From positions 434,001 to 498,000 of the forward strand of contig JAWKJB010000001.1 of the NCBI GenBank assembly GCA_041393965.1: a stretch of DNA of 64,000 bases, read 5' to 3'. The notes below the pieces were generated by a model that had not been told where the DNA came from, made no database searches, and was given only the letters and a program-made list of their open reading frames with translations. The translations under genes and the position numbers were made by a program. Source of the DNA: Acidimicrobiia bacterium (lineage in GTDB: Bacteria > Actinomycetota > Acidimicrobiia > Spongiisociales > UBA5794). Of the stretch, positions 42,225 through 51,195 are shown one piece after another (positions within the stretch are counted from its first letter, which is position 1; each line of letters starts with the position of its first letter).

Positions 42225-43232
42225 TCACAGATCCCAGTGATCGGCGAGCACCGTTCTGGCGATGTCGGTCGTCTTGGCGGCCGAACCGACGATCTCCGTT
42301 GGCCACGGCTCCCGCGGTCCTCGTCCCGACACCCCGTCGAGCGTGGCAACGGCACCGCTCCCGAGCGCTGCGAGGTCGTAGCCGCCTTCCAAGAAGAGCA
42401 CGATCCGGTTCTCCGGGACAACGCTGGCAAGGGCTGCGGCCATCCAGCCGTAATGCGGCGAAGCGAGGTTCAGTTCGCCGAGCGGATCATCGATATGCGC
42501 GTCGTACCCGCTGCTGACGAGGATCCAGTCAGGGTCGAACTGGCGCAGCGGTGGCATCGCGAGCTGATCGAATGCGGCGAGATACGACATCGCGTCGGTT
42601 CGCGCCGGAATCGGGATGTTGACGGTCATCCCCCTTGCCGAGCCTTCACCGATCTCGTCGACCCATCCGGTCCCCGGATAGAACGGGAACGCGTGAAGCG
42701 ACACATACAGGACTTCCGGATCGTCGTAGAAGGTGTGCTGGGTCCCGTTCCCGTGGTGGACATCCCAGTCGACGATTGCCACCCGATCGCCCCTCCAACG
42801 CAGATACGCCGCCGTCACCGCGATGTTGTTGAACAGGCAGAACCCCATGGCCTTGTGGCGTTCGGCGTGATGTCCGGGCGGTCGCATCACCACGAACGCT
42901 GTCGCGTTCCGAGTGGCGAGCCGATCGACGGCCGCTGGTCCGGCACCGGCGGCACGCAGCGCCGCATCCCACGACGCTGGCACCGCGTAGGTGTCGGGGT
43001 CAAGGGAGCCTCCACCCGCGGCGCAGTACGAGTGGATGTGTTCGATGTAGGCAACATCGTGGACCTCGCGCAACAGATCGACATCAACGGCGGGTGCCTC
43101 GCGGTCCATCACTTCGTGCGAGCTTGCGCGGATGGCGTCACTCACCGCAACCACACGCTGGGGACGCTCCGGGTGTCCATGCGGTCCCACATGACGCAGG
43201 CTCAGCTCGTGGGTCCAAAGGTCGACGATCAT
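42225..43232 (-). CDS. Histone-deacetylase-superfamily zinc amidohydrolase
   Basis: 335 residues of the HDAC/AcuC/acetylpolyamine amidohydrolase fold: RPPGHHAERHKAMGFCLFNNIAV (catalytic His pair), VDWDVHHGNGTQHTFYDDP and SSGYDAHIDDPLG (zinc ligands), LEGGYDLAAL. It removes acyl groups from lysines or polyamines; which one is unknown. The ATG at 43232 abuts GGGAGG with no gap, but GACAAT lies 7 nt upstream, suggesting leaderless initiation. Confidence 0.92.
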   Translation of the reverse strand: MIVDLWTHELSLRHVGPHGHPERPQRVVAVSDAIRASSHEVMDREAPAVDVDLLREVHDVAYIEHIHSYCAAGGGSLDPDTYAVPASWDAALRAAGAGPAAVDRLATRNATAFVVMRPPGHHAERHKAMGFCLFNNIAVTAAYLRWRGDRVAIVDWDVHHGNGTQHTFYDDPEVLYVSLHAFPFYPGTGWVDEIGEGSARGMTVNIPIPARTDAMSYLAAFDQLAMPPLRQFDPDWILVSSGYDAHIDDPLGELNLASPHYGWMAAALASVVPENRIVLFLEGGYDLAALGSGAVATLDGVSGRGPREPWPTEIVGSAAKTTDIARTVLADHWDL

Positions 43233-43309
43233 CCTCCCAATTGTCCCATGAACGGTGCTTCCCCGATCCGCGCCTAGCCTGTGGTTGACAGCAACCCGAT
43301 CTCGATGGG

Positions 43310-44056
43310 GTGGGGACCGACATGGCCATGGCCGACACAACGCATGTGGTGTTCCAACGCGGCACCTGGCCCGGAGCCATCTCGCTGCGTCGCGGTTGGG
43401 CGCGGGCAGAGGCTCGACCGTGGAATGATTCGTTCAACGATGCCCATCTGCGCCTCGTGCGCGGCGGGTCGGGGTTCATCTCGGACTGCACGCAACGCCT
43501 CATCGATCTCGGCGCCCCCTCGATTCTGTCGACACCCCTCGCCGAACCGGCGCGCCGCCCGTGGGTCTCGGCCGGGTTCGAGCCGGACATTCACCTGTCG
43601 TTGATGCGACTGTCCCTCGACAGCGATGTCCCCCCACCGAGCCACCTCGTGCATCGGCCGGACGAGGTCGATCTCGATCGGTTGCTGTGCATCGACATCG
43701 CCGCGTTCGAGGGTTTCTGGCAGTTCGATCGCAACGCCCTCGACGAAGCAACCCACGCGACCTCGAAGTCCGATGTGTTCGTCATCAACGACGGCGATTC
43801 GGGGGTTGCCGGATACGCCATCGTCGGCTACGGCCACGCCATCTCCTACCTCCAGCGCGTCGCCGTCCATCCGAAATGGCAGGGACAGGGCATGGGACGG
43901 AGCCTGATTCGCGCCGCCGCGCGCGGTGCCCGTAGGGCAGGATCGCGGGCCCTGCTGCTCAACACCAAGTCCGAGAACGAACCGGCGATCGGCCTATACG
44001 AGTCCGAAGGTTATGTTCTTCTCCCCGAATCGTTGGCCGTGCTCAGGGCAAGTTGA
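43310..44056 (+). CDS. GNAT-family N-acetyltransferase
   Basis: About 245 residues. The C-terminal half is a clear GNAT domain with acetyl-CoA loop VAVHPKWQGQGMGRSLIRAAARGARRAGSRALLLNT and NEPAIGLYESEGY. The N-terminal half looks like a second, degenerate GNAT repeat, similar to the two-domain layout of mycothiol synthase, but the assignment is not secure. Start uncertain among GTG 43310, ATG 43322 and ATG 43328. It stands directly before the pseudokinase gene, where murJ often lies. Confidence 0.8.
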   Translation: MGTDMAMADTTHVVFQRGTWPGAISLRRGWARAEARPWNDSFNDAHLRLVRGGSGFISDCTQRLIDLGAPSILSTPLAEPARRPWVSAGFEPDIHLSLMRLSLDSDVPPPSHLVHRPDEVDLDRLLCIDIAAFEGFWQFDRNALDEATHATSKSDVFVINDGDSGVAGYAIVGYGHAISYLQRVAVHPKWQGQGMGRSLIRAAARGARRAGSRALLLNTKSENEPAIGLYESEGYVLLPESLAVLRAS

Positions 44057-44059
44057 CCC

Positions 44060-45346
44060 ATGCCTCCAAGGCTTCCCGAACGGTATCGCCTCAACATCAG
44101 GCTCGGGAGTGACGGCGACATCGAGGAATGGCTCGCCCAAGACACCGAGCTCGATCGTCCGGTCCTCGTGCGCTACCTCGCGCCGGAGGCGTCACACGGG
44201 AGGCACGCCACCTTCCTCGAAGGTGTCCGGTCCGCGGCGGCGCTGACCGAACTGCACCTCCAGAAGGTGTTCGCAGCAGGCGAGACATCGGCTTCGGCGT
44301 ATTCGGTGAGCGAATGGGACGGCGGCGTCTCGGTCGCCGATCGGATGCGGGCAGGGGAAGGCCTCCCCGTCGAGGAGTTCTTGCCAAACGCGTCCGGGTT
44401 GTGCCTTGCACTCTCGAAGTTCCACGCCACCGGTGGCGTCCACGGTGCGCTCGACACCTCGGCCATCCACTACTCGGCGGCGCATCCCGCCAAGATCGGC
44501 GCGTTCGGACGAACACCGAGATGGCGCGACCGCCAGAGCGACACCCGTGCCCTCGCTGAGGCGCTCCGTGCGGGCCTCACCGGCACCGATGACCCGTCGG
44601 TGATGCCTTCGAGTGTCCTCGACGGCGTCAGCCCCGATATCGACGAGACACTCGCGGCGGGGATCAGAGGGGACTACGACGCGGCATCGCTCGCCGCTCA
44701 TCTGTCGTCGGCCACCTACCGGGCCAGCCAACGGGACGGATCGGTGAGCTCGTGGCGGTCGGTTCTCGTTATGTCGTTCATCGCCGGCGCCATCGCCCTG
44801 CTCGCGGCCGTCGGACTCGCCGCCGAGTTCGACCCGGACTCACCGTTCCTGTTTCCCGTGACGGGCGAAGTGTCGGGAGCAACGACGACCGTCCCGATCG
44901 AGATCGAGGATGAACAGCCAGCCGACTCCCTTGATGCAACCGTCATGGCGTACGATCCGCTCGGCGACGGCGTCGAGAGCGACGACGAGGTTGGCAACGC
45001 CACAGATGGCGACACCTCGACGGCGTGGCCGACCGAGGCCTATTCGCGGCCGATCACGGACTTCAAGGAGGGAGTAGGCCTTGTCTTTGATGTCGAGGGC
45101 ACGCCGACCGTCGTGTATGTCCGTGGGACACCGGACACGGCCTTCACGGTCGACTGGGCTCCCGATGTTCCCGATGGTGTCGATGGCTGGGAACACATCG
45201 GCCAGGGCACCCTCCAACGCTCCCGGGTGCAGCTCCAGCTTCCGGTACGCGGCGGCGGGCTGTGGAGGCTGTGGCTGATCGAGCTGCCGGAGCGCTCCGA
45301 CGGGTTCTTCCAGGCACACATCGACGAGGTTCGTTTCAGCTCCTGA
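44060..45346 (+). CDS. Membrane pseudokinase-like protein (MurJ-associated type)
   Basis: 428 residues. Residues about 1-225 follow a protein-kinase fold (RYRLNIRLGSDGDIEEWLAQD) but lack a catalytic loop Asp and DFG; the expected HRD region reads GGVHGALDTSAIHYS. One transmembrane helix follows (SVLVMSFIAGAIALLAAVGLAAEF), then an extracytoplasmic beta-rich domain resembling a discoidin fold (GNATDGDTSTAWPTEAY). In mycobacteria the equivalent domain is fused to the lipid II flippase MurJ and recruits an FHA regulator. Here it is stand-alone and no murJ precedes it. Confidence 0.8.
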   Translation: MPPRLPERYRLNIRLGSDGDIEEWLAQDTELDRPVLVRYLAPEASHGRHATFLEGVRSAAALTELHLQKVFAAGETSASAYSVSEWDGGVSVADRMRAGEGLPVEEFLPNASGLCLALSKFHATGGVHGALDTSAIHYSAAHPAKIGAFGRTPRWRDRQSDTRALAEALRAGLTGTDDPSVMPSSVLDGVSPDIDETLAAGIRGDYDAASLAAHLSSATYRASQRDGSVSSWRSVLVMSFIAGAIALLAAVGLAAEFDPDSPFLFPVTGEVSGATTTVPIEIEDEQPADSLDATVMAYDPLGDGVESDDEVGNATDGDTSTAWPTEAYSRPITDFKEGVGLVFDVEGTPTVVYVRGTPDTAFTVDWAPDVPDGVDGWEHIGQGTLQRSRVQLQLPVRGGGLWRLWLIELPERSDGFFQAHIDEVRFSS

Positions 45347-45422
45347 ACGTCGACCGAGTCTCGATCTCGGACGAGGGATCACTTCCATGGTGTCGTGCGG
45401 GCGCGGTCTACCCTCCCCGCAC

Positions 45423-46007
45423 ATGACCGACCGGGCCCATCTCGACATCGAACTGATCGACCGATACCTTGCCGGAGATCTCGACGCGTTCAATGAGCTG
45501 ATGGATGCCCATGAACAGAGGGTGTTCGCGATCTGTCTGCGGATGCTCACCGAACGGGAAGCGGCCCTCGACGCGACGCAGGACACCTTCCTCACGGTGT
45601 TCCGGAAGGCCGACCGCTACCAGGCAAAGGCCGCCTTCTCGACATGGCTCTACCGGGTCGCGATGAACACCTGCTACGACCACCTCCGTCGGACCAAACG
45701 ACAACGCATGGAGCCTCTTCCGGAAAGCCATGATCCCGTCGATGTGGCCGCGGGAGATCCATTCGAGGCTGCCGAGTTGCGTCCCGACATCGAGACCGCA
45801 CTTGCAGCGCTCGCCGATGAGTTCCGCGCTGCTGTCGTCCTCGTCGATCTCGAGGGGCTGTCGCTCGAGATGGCAAGCGAAGCCCTCGAGGTGCCGATCG
45901 GGACGATCAAGAGCCGACTCTTCAGGGGCCGCAAGCAGCTTGCGGGAGAACTCGGGAACCTCAGGGGGTATCCGAACCCTCTAACTGACGAAGACGGAGA
46001 CGCATGA
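45423..46007 (+). CDS. ECF-type RNA polymerase sigma factor (SigM-like)
   Basis: 194 residues: region 2 (FNELMDAHEQRVFAICLRMLTEREAALDATQDTFLTVFRKADRYQAKAAFSTWLYRVAMNTCYDHLRR) and region 4 (AVVLVDLEGLSLEMASEALEVPIGTIKSRLFRGRKQL). The position next to trxB/trxA matches mycobacterial SigM. The ATG is 8 nt after TACCCT (45409-45414). The stop overlaps the anti-sigma gene (ATGA). Confidence 0.92.
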   Translation: MTDRAHLDIELIDRYLAGDLDAFNELMDAHEQRVFAICLRMLTEREAALDATQDTFLTVFRKADRYQAKAAFSTWLYRVAMNTCYDHLRRTKRQRMEPLPESHDPVDVAAGDPFEAAELRPDIETALAALADEFRAAVVLVDLEGLSLEMASEALEVPIGTIKSRLFRGRKQLAGELGNLRGYPNPLTDEDGDA

Positions 46008-46816
46008 CCGACCGCGACATCGACCTGATTCTGGACCTGCAAGCCGGCCGGCTCACACCGGAGGCAACCGAGGCAGCAATGGCGCGCCTTGAGACCGATC
46101 CGGCCCTTGCCGCCGAATACGCCCACCAGGTCGCCATAGCTGAGATGCTTGCATCGGCTGAACCGGTCGCGTTGTCGCACGACGAACGGACACAGTTGCG
46201 CACGGGCCTGATCGATCAGCTTCATCTCGAACCGCGTGAATCGGCGACGCCGGTATCCCACCGCCGCTGGTGGATCCCGCTGACGGGACTCGCGGCGGCT
46301 GCGGCTGTCGTGACCGCCGTCGTCGTCCTTCCCTCATCCAGTAATGACTCGATGACCGATCTCGCCGCGATCGAGACGGCGCAGACCGAAACGACGGGCG
46401 GGAGCCCCCAACCGCCCGCCGCCGCGGATGCTGTCCCAGACGAGGACGGTGCTGCGGGGAGCGCGGCGGAACTGTACGCCCCTGGGGAACCGATCGATGT
46501 CGTCGGCCTCGAAGGCGCAACCACGAAGGAGATCCTTGGTGCGATCGAGGATCAGTCGACAGCCGACGGCGTCACCGAGGCGCTCAGTCGGTTGGGGTAC
46601 CGGGACCGCATCCTCGTGGATGCCGACGCGTTGAACGAGTGCATCGACGCCTTGGGCGACCTCGCGGGAGGCGATGTCGGCGAGCTCGTCCTCGTCGGCG
46701 CCGACAAGGCTGATGACACGACGATCGTGCACTTCGGTGTCGTCACGGCGTCGGGCATTGACGAGGTGATCAGTGTCGACCTGGCCGACTGCTCAACGGT
46801 CGACACCACCGACTGA
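46004..46816 (+). CDS. Membrane anti-sigma factor
   Basis: 270 residues: a short cytoplasmic helical domain (LILDLQAGRLTPEATEAAMARLETDPALAAEYAHQ), one membrane helix (WWIPLTGLAAAAAVVTAVVVLP), and an extracytoplasmic part rich in Asp/Ala. The His-x3-Cys-x2-Cys zinc motif of many anti-ECF factors is missing, so thiol sensing by that motif is not expected. It is coupled to the sigma gene, so sequestration of that sigma is the natural role. Confidence 0.8.
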   Translation: MTDRDIDLILDLQAGRLTPEATEAAMARLETDPALAAEYAHQVAIAEMLASAEPVALSHDERTQLRTGLIDQLHLEPRESATPVSHRRWWIPLTGLAAAAAVVTAVVVLPSSSNDSMTDLAAIETAQTETTGGSPQPPAAADAVPDEDGAAGSAAELYAPGEPIDVVGLEGATTKEILGAIEDQSTADGVTEALSRLGYRDRILVDADALNECIDALGDLAGGDVGELVLVGADKADDTTIVHFGVVTASGIDEVISVDLADCSTVDTTD

Positions 46817-46847
46817 GCTGACAAACGGCTCCGGCTAGTCTTCGACG

Positions 46848-47141
46848 ATGGCCGAAACCAAACAGCCGCTGTCTGCTCGTATTGCAGACCTGCTCGAGAT
46901 GATCGCCACGAAGGTGCGCGCGATGACCGTCGATCGAGCAGCCGTCGCGATCACATGGATCGCCGTTGGGCTGATCGTCCTCACCGCGATGTCGATGGCA
47001 CTGTTCTGGCTGCTCGTGGGAATGTTTCGGGCTCTCGGTGCGCTGATGGGGCAAGAGACCGCATACGCCGTGGTGGGTGCGGTGCTGCTCGTCGGAGGCG
47101 CCATCGTGTGGATCCGTCGCTATCCCCAGGACCGCAAGTGA
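46848..47141 (+). CDS. Small two-helix membrane protein
   Basis: 97 residues with helices at about 33-58 (AVAITWIAVGLIVLTAMSMALFWLLVGMF) and 70-88. The N-terminal part is amphipathic and the C-terminus short and basic. No known domain. Its place between the anti-sigma gene and trxB suggests membership of the envelope-stress group. Confidence 0.65.
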   Translation: MAETKQPLSARIADLLEMIATKVRAMTVDRAAVAITWIAVGLIVLTAMSMALFWLLVGMFRALGALMGQETAYAVVGAVLLVGGAIVWIRRYPQDRK

Positions 47142-47154
47142 CCCAGGAGACATC

Positions 47155-48075
47155 ATGACCGACAAGATGGTCATCATCGGATCAGGCCCTGCCGGCCTCA
47201 CGGCTGCGATCTACGCTGCACGGGCGGGCCTCGAACCCGTGATGATCGAGGGCTTCGAGCGTGGCGGTCAGCTCATGATCACGACCGATGTGGAGAACTA
47301 TCCCGGATTCCCAGACGGCATCATGGGTCCCGACCTCATGGAGCAGATGCGCAAACAGGCCGAGCGGTTCGGCACGAAGATGGTCAGCTCGGATGTGACC
47401 GCCGTCGAATTCTCGAAGCGACCGTTCACCGTGTGGGTCGGAGAGGACCGGTACGACGCCGAATCGATCGTGATCTCCACGGGGGCGTCCGCGCGCTGGC
47501 TGAAGGTGCCAGGCGAGGAGCGGCTGACGGGTTACGGTGTCTCGGCATGTGCGACCTGCGACGGCTTCTTCTTCCGCGACAAGGAGCTCCTGGTTGTCGG
47601 GGGTGGCGACTCCGCGATGGAAGAGGCCCTGTTTCTCACGAAGTTCGCAACCAAGGTCACCGTCGTCCACCGCCGCGACGAGTTCCGCGCCTCGACGATC
47701 ATGGCTGAGCGCGTTCTCGACCATCCCAAGATTGATGTCGTGTGGGACACGGTGGTTCGCGAGATCGTCGGTGACAAGGTCGTGGAAGGCGTCATGCTCG
47801 AGAATGTCAAGACCGGGGAGACCGTCGAGTTCTCGACGGACGGTGTTTTCGTCGCAATCGGTCACACGCCCAATACCAAGGTCTTCGTCGGGCATCTCGC
47901 GCTCGATGGCGACGGCTACATCGTCACCGACCCTGGCACGACCACGACCTCGGTCGAGGGTGTCTTCGCCGCGGGGGATGTCACCGACAAGGTCTACCGT
48001 CAGGCGGTGACGGCAGCCGGCATGGGCTGCCAGGCAGCTCTCGACGCGGAGCGATGGCTCGAGTCGGCGGAGTAG
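47155..48075 (+). CDS. trxB: Thioredoxin reductase
   Basis: NADPH-dependent reduction of thioredoxin. 306 residues: FAD site IIGSGPAGLTAAIYAARAG, redox pair CATCDG, NADPH site VVGGGDSAMEEALFL, and the closing GVFAAGDVTDKVYRQAVTAAGMGCQAA. AGGAGA precedes the ATG at 47155. Adjacent trxA is its substrate. Confidence 0.96.
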   Translation: MTDKMVIIGSGPAGLTAAIYAARAGLEPVMIEGFERGGQLMITTDVENYPGFPDGIMGPDLMEQMRKQAERFGTKMVSSDVTAVEFSKRPFTVWVGEDRYDAESIVISTGASARWLKVPGEERLTGYGVSACATCDGFFFRDKELLVVGGGDSAMEEALFLTKFATKVTVVHRRDEFRASTIMAERVLDHPKIDVVWDTVVREIVGDKVVEGVMLENVKTGETVEFSTDGVFVAIGHTPNTKVFVGHLALDGDGYIVTDPGTTTTSVEGVFAAGDVTDKVYRQAVTAAGMGCQAALDAERWLESAE

Positions 48076-48134
48076 TTCGAGGAATCGGCGCTGGTATCGA
48101 GGCGTTGCTACGAACAGGACAAGGAGAACAAGAC

Positions 48135-48461
48135 ATGGGTCAGAGCACGATGACGATCACCGAGAGCGATTTCGCTTCAACGATTCAATCCGACACGCCG
48201 ACGCTCGTCGATTTCTGGGCCGAGTGGTGTGGACCGTGCAAGATGATGAATGGACCCCTCGAGGAACTTGCCGCCGAGCACGAGGGAAAGCTGAATATTG
48301 CGAAGCTCAACATCGATGAGAATCCCGGTGTCGCATCGGCTCATTCGGTGCTCAGCATCCCGACGATGATCGTCTTTCGCAACGGTGAGGAGAAGCGCCG
48401 GCTCATCGGCGCACGCTCCAAGGCCCAACTCGCCTCGGAGCTCGCAGAGTTCACCAACTGA
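48135..48461 (+). CDS. trxA: Thioredoxin
   Basis: 108 residues with the WCGPCK active site and the cis-Pro loop SIPTMIVFRNGE. AAGGAGAA precedes the ATG at 48135. Forms the disulfide-reducing pair with trxB. The classical glycine reductase system draws electrons from thioredoxin, so this pair is a possible donor to the island's Grd enzymes. Confidence 0.95.
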   Translation: MGQSTMTITESDFASTIQSDTPTLVDFWAEWCGPCKMMNGPLEELAAEHEGKLNIAKLNIDENPGVASAHSVLSIPTMIVFRNGEEKRRLIGARSKAQLASELAEFTN

Positions 48462-48485
48462 CCGCGATTCTGCAACGATTGGGCC

Positions 48486-49460
48486 GTGAGGCTCTATCAC
48501 GAGGGCGACCGCGGTGCGCCCGTCACCGATGTCCAGGAGCGGTTGACCGCGCTCGGCTTCTCCTGCCACGAGGACCAGATGGGGTTCTTCGGGGCTGGCA
48601 CCTTCGCGGCCGTTGCGGAGTTCCAGGCCTCGAGGGGCCTCCCCTCGGACGGCATCGTGGGTCCGGAAACCTGGCGATCGCTTGTCGAGGCGGGCTATCG
48701 CCTCGGAGACCGGATGCTGTACCACCGTGTGCCGATGATGCGCGGTGATGATGTTGCCGAACTTCAGGCACGACTGAACTCCCTCGGTTTCGAGACGGGG
48801 AAGGTCGACGGCATCTTCGGACCCGACACGCTTGCGGGTCTTCTCGACTTCCAACACAATCGGCACATGGCCGAGGACGGCATCGCGGGGGCGGCGGTCG
48901 CTGAGGAGCTTCGTCTCGTCGATCGGGCAACCCAGAAGGAAGGCCGTGAAGCCGTACGAGAACGCCAGTGGCTCGACACCCTCCCGACGAGCATCGCGGG
49001 CCAAGTCGTCTTCCTCGATCCGGAATGCCGGACGGTCGAGGAAGCGGGGGCCACATGGCTGGCTGCGATCGAGGCATCGCAAGCCATCCAGATTCTGGGA
49101 GGAAATCCGGTCATGAGTCGCTCGATCGACACCTCTCCCGAGGCACGACTGCGATCGCGGAAAGCCAACAAGGTCGGGGCCGATCTCGTGGTCGGTTTTG
49201 TCGTGCCAAGCGACATCGACGAGGGGGTCTACTACTTCAGCTCGGAACACAGCAGATCCGAAGCGGGAAGGGTGCTGGCCGGGCATGTCGCCGATCGACT
49301 GGGCGTCCGAACCCATGGCAGGGCAATGCCGATGCTCAAAGAAACCAGGGCCCCCGCCGTGGTGGTCGCCCTTCGGTCGGTCAATCGACGGGTCGGCCGA
49401 GTTGTCGCCAACGCCGTCGCCAGCCTCTACGAAGCCTCGGGATCGGATTCGCATCCGTAG
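48486..49460 (+). CDS. CwlM-like protein: two peptidoglycan-binding modules and a degenerate amidase domain
   Basis: 324 residues, no signal peptide. Two PG_binding_1 modules (GAPVTDVQERLTALGFSC; GDDVAELQARLNSLGFETGKVDGIFG) precede an Amidase_3-like domain. The zinc ligand positions are lost: DPGHG is DPECR, and the S-I-H-A strand is VGFVVPS. This fits a regulator, not a hydrolase. In mycobacteria CwlM is cytoplasmic and activates MurA. The gene position (after trxA, before parB) is the same. Confidence 0.85.
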   Translation: MRLYHEGDRGAPVTDVQERLTALGFSCHEDQMGFFGAGTFAAVAEFQASRGLPSDGIVGPETWRSLVEAGYRLGDRMLYHRVPMMRGDDVAELQARLNSLGFETGKVDGIFGPDTLAGLLDFQHNRHMAEDGIAGAAVAEELRLVDRATQKEGREAVRERQWLDTLPTSIAGQVVFLDPECRTVEEAGATWLAAIEASQAIQILGGNPVMSRSIDTSPEARLRSRKANKVGADLVVGFVVPSDIDEGVYYFSSEHSRSEAGRVLAGHVADRLGVRTHGRAMPMLKETRAPAVVVALRSVNRRVGRVVANAVASLYEASGSDSHP

Positions 49461-49538
49461 TGTCACGCCCCGTGGCAGTGGCAATAGGCGGGCGGACTGG
49501 TTGAAGCAGGGAACGGTTGTGAGAACCGTGCGATCGGG

Positions 49539-50405
49539 TCAGGCGTCAGCCGGCTCACCGCCGAAGAGGTGGCGATAGATGCGCTCGAGGTCATCCGATG
49601 ATGTGTACCGGATGGTGATCCGCCCGCCTTTGCCGCGGTAATCGATCTTGACTTTCGTGCCGAGCCTGTCCTGAAGCCGTTCTTCGAGTTCGATGATCGC
49701 CGCTGGCCGGATGCTCGGGGCTCGTTGGGATCTGGTCGACTTCTGTGTGCCGCGGAGCCGGATCGCCTCTTCCACGCGACGGACCGTCCATCCCTCCGCC
49801 GCGGCGCGTTCGGCAATGTGAATCGCGTACGGTTCATCGTCCGTGCCGAGCAATGCCCGTGCATGGCCGGCCGACAACGACCCCGAAGCCAGCATCCCCT
49901 GGATGGGGCCGGGGAGCTGAAGCAGCCGAACCGTGTTGCTCACCGCGCTCCTGCTTCTCCCGACTCGCTCGGCCACCTGCTCATGAGTCATACCATAATC
50001 TTCCAGCAATTGCTGGAAGGCGGCGGCTTCCTCCAAAGGGGTCAGATCCTCGCGCTGAAGGTTCTCCACCAGCGCCTCGGTGAGGTTCGTGCCGTCGTCC
50101 GTCGCAGCCCGGATGACCGCGGGAATCGTGTCCAAGCCCGCTTGCTTCGCTGCTCGCAGGCGGCGCTCCCCCGCAACGAGGGTGTAACGATCATCGTCGG
50201 GCCGAACAACGATCGGTTGGAGCAGTCCCACGGCGGCGATCGACTCAGCGAGGGCGTCGATGCCCTCGGACTCGAAGCCCACTCGCGGCTGTTTCGGGTT
50301 CGGATCGATGTCTCTGACCGGAATCTCGGCGAAACCCGCAGAGGGGTGTTCTTGCGGGATCAGCGCATCGAGTCCGCGGCCGAGCCCTCCTTTACGAGCG
50401 GCCAT
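49539..50405 (-). CDS. parB: Chromosome-partitioning protein ParB
   Basis: 288 residues: GLGRGLDALIP start, the CTPase/ParB-N core with VGLLQPIVVRP and YTLVAGERRLRAAK, and helix-turn-helix MTHEQVAERVGRSRSAVSNTVRLLQLP. The C-terminal dimer part is RITIRYTSSDDLERIYRHLFG. The ATG has AGGAGGCGAC inside the end of parA, with 14 nt of overlap. Binds the parS site at 51885. Confidence 0.95.
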   Translation of the reverse strand: MAARKGGLGRGLDALIPQEHPSAGFAEIPVRDIDPNPKQPRVGFESEGIDALAESIAAVGLLQPIVVRPDDDRYTLVAGERRLRAAKQAGLDTIPAVIRAATDDGTNLTEALVENLQREDLTPLEEAAAFQQLLEDYGMTHEQVAERVGRSRSAVSNTVRLLQLPGPIQGMLASGSLSAGHARALLGTDDEPYAIHIAERAAAEGWTVRRVEEAIRLRGTQKSTRSQRAPSIRPAAIIELEERLQDRLGTKVKIDYRGKGGRITIRYTSSDDLERIYRHLFGGEPADA

Positions 50406-51171
50406 GTCGCCTCCTGAATTCTCGCGCCAGTTCCCGGTACGCAATGGCGCCTCTCGACATTGGATCATACGCTTCGATCGGCTCACCGTACGAGGGCGCT
50501 TCGCTGAGACGCACCGTTCGGGGGATGACCGTTTTGTAGGTCGTGTCGCCAAAGTGATCACGCACCTGGGCTGCCACATCCGAGGCGAGCGTCGTCCGCC
50601 CGTCGAACATCGTGAGCAGGACACCTTCAACCTCCAGCTGAGGGTTGATGTTCTGCTTGACAAGGCCGATGTTGCGGGTCAGCTGGCTCACCCCCTCGAG
50701 CGCATAGTACTCGCACTGGATCGGAATCAGGACCTCATCCGCCGCAGTGAGCCCATTGATCGTCAGCAACCCCAGCGAAGGCGGGCAGTCGATCAGGATG
50801 AAGTCGTACTCCTCCACAATATCGACAAGCGCCTTCTTGAGCCGTTGTTCACGCGAGAAGAGCGAAACGAGGTCAATCTCGGCTCCTGCCAGCTCGATGG
50901 TCGCCGGTACCACATGGAGGTTGCGTACCGATGTCGGCTCAAGCACGTCGGTGATCGAGACTTCGTCATCCACCAACAACTCATAGGTCGACAGCTCGAT
51001 CGAACCTCGGTCGATACCGAGGCCGGAGCTGGTGTTTCCCTGCGGGTCGAGGTCCACGATGAGGACACGCTCGCCTTGGAGCGCAAGCCCCGCGCCAAGG
51101 TTGATGGCGGTGGTTGATTTCCCAACACCACCCTTTTGATTGGCGATCGCGACGATCCGGCCCTCAGCCAT
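50392..51171 (-). CDS. parA: Chromosome-partitioning ATPase ParA
   Basis: 259 residues: deviant Walker A IANQKGGVGKSTTAINL, Walker A' VLIVDLDPQGNTSSGLG and FILIDCPPSLGLLTINGL. It moves ParB-parS complexes during segregation. First gene of the parAB pair, 24 bp after rsmG. Confidence 0.95.
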   Translation of the reverse strand: MAEGRIVAIANQKGGVGKSTTAINLGAGLALQGERVLIVDLDPQGNTSSGLGIDRGSIELSTYELLVDDEVSITDVLEPTSVRNLHVVPATIELAGAEIDLVSLFSREQRLKKALVDIVEEYDFILIDCPPSLGLLTINGLTAADEVLIPIQCEYYALEGVSQLTRNIGLVKQNINPQLEVEGVLLTMFDGRTTLASDVAAQVRDHFGDTTYKTVIPRTVRLSEAPSYGEPIEAYDPMSRGAIAYRELAREFRRRHGRS

Positions 51172-51195
51172 GGCGAGAACCAGGAGTGATGGTCT

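Noticed and set aside
49513..49529. Hairpin ACGGTT/AACCGT between the convergent CwlM-like and parB genes as a terminator
   Set aside because: Six-base-pair stem without a T-run on either strand; it may be chance.
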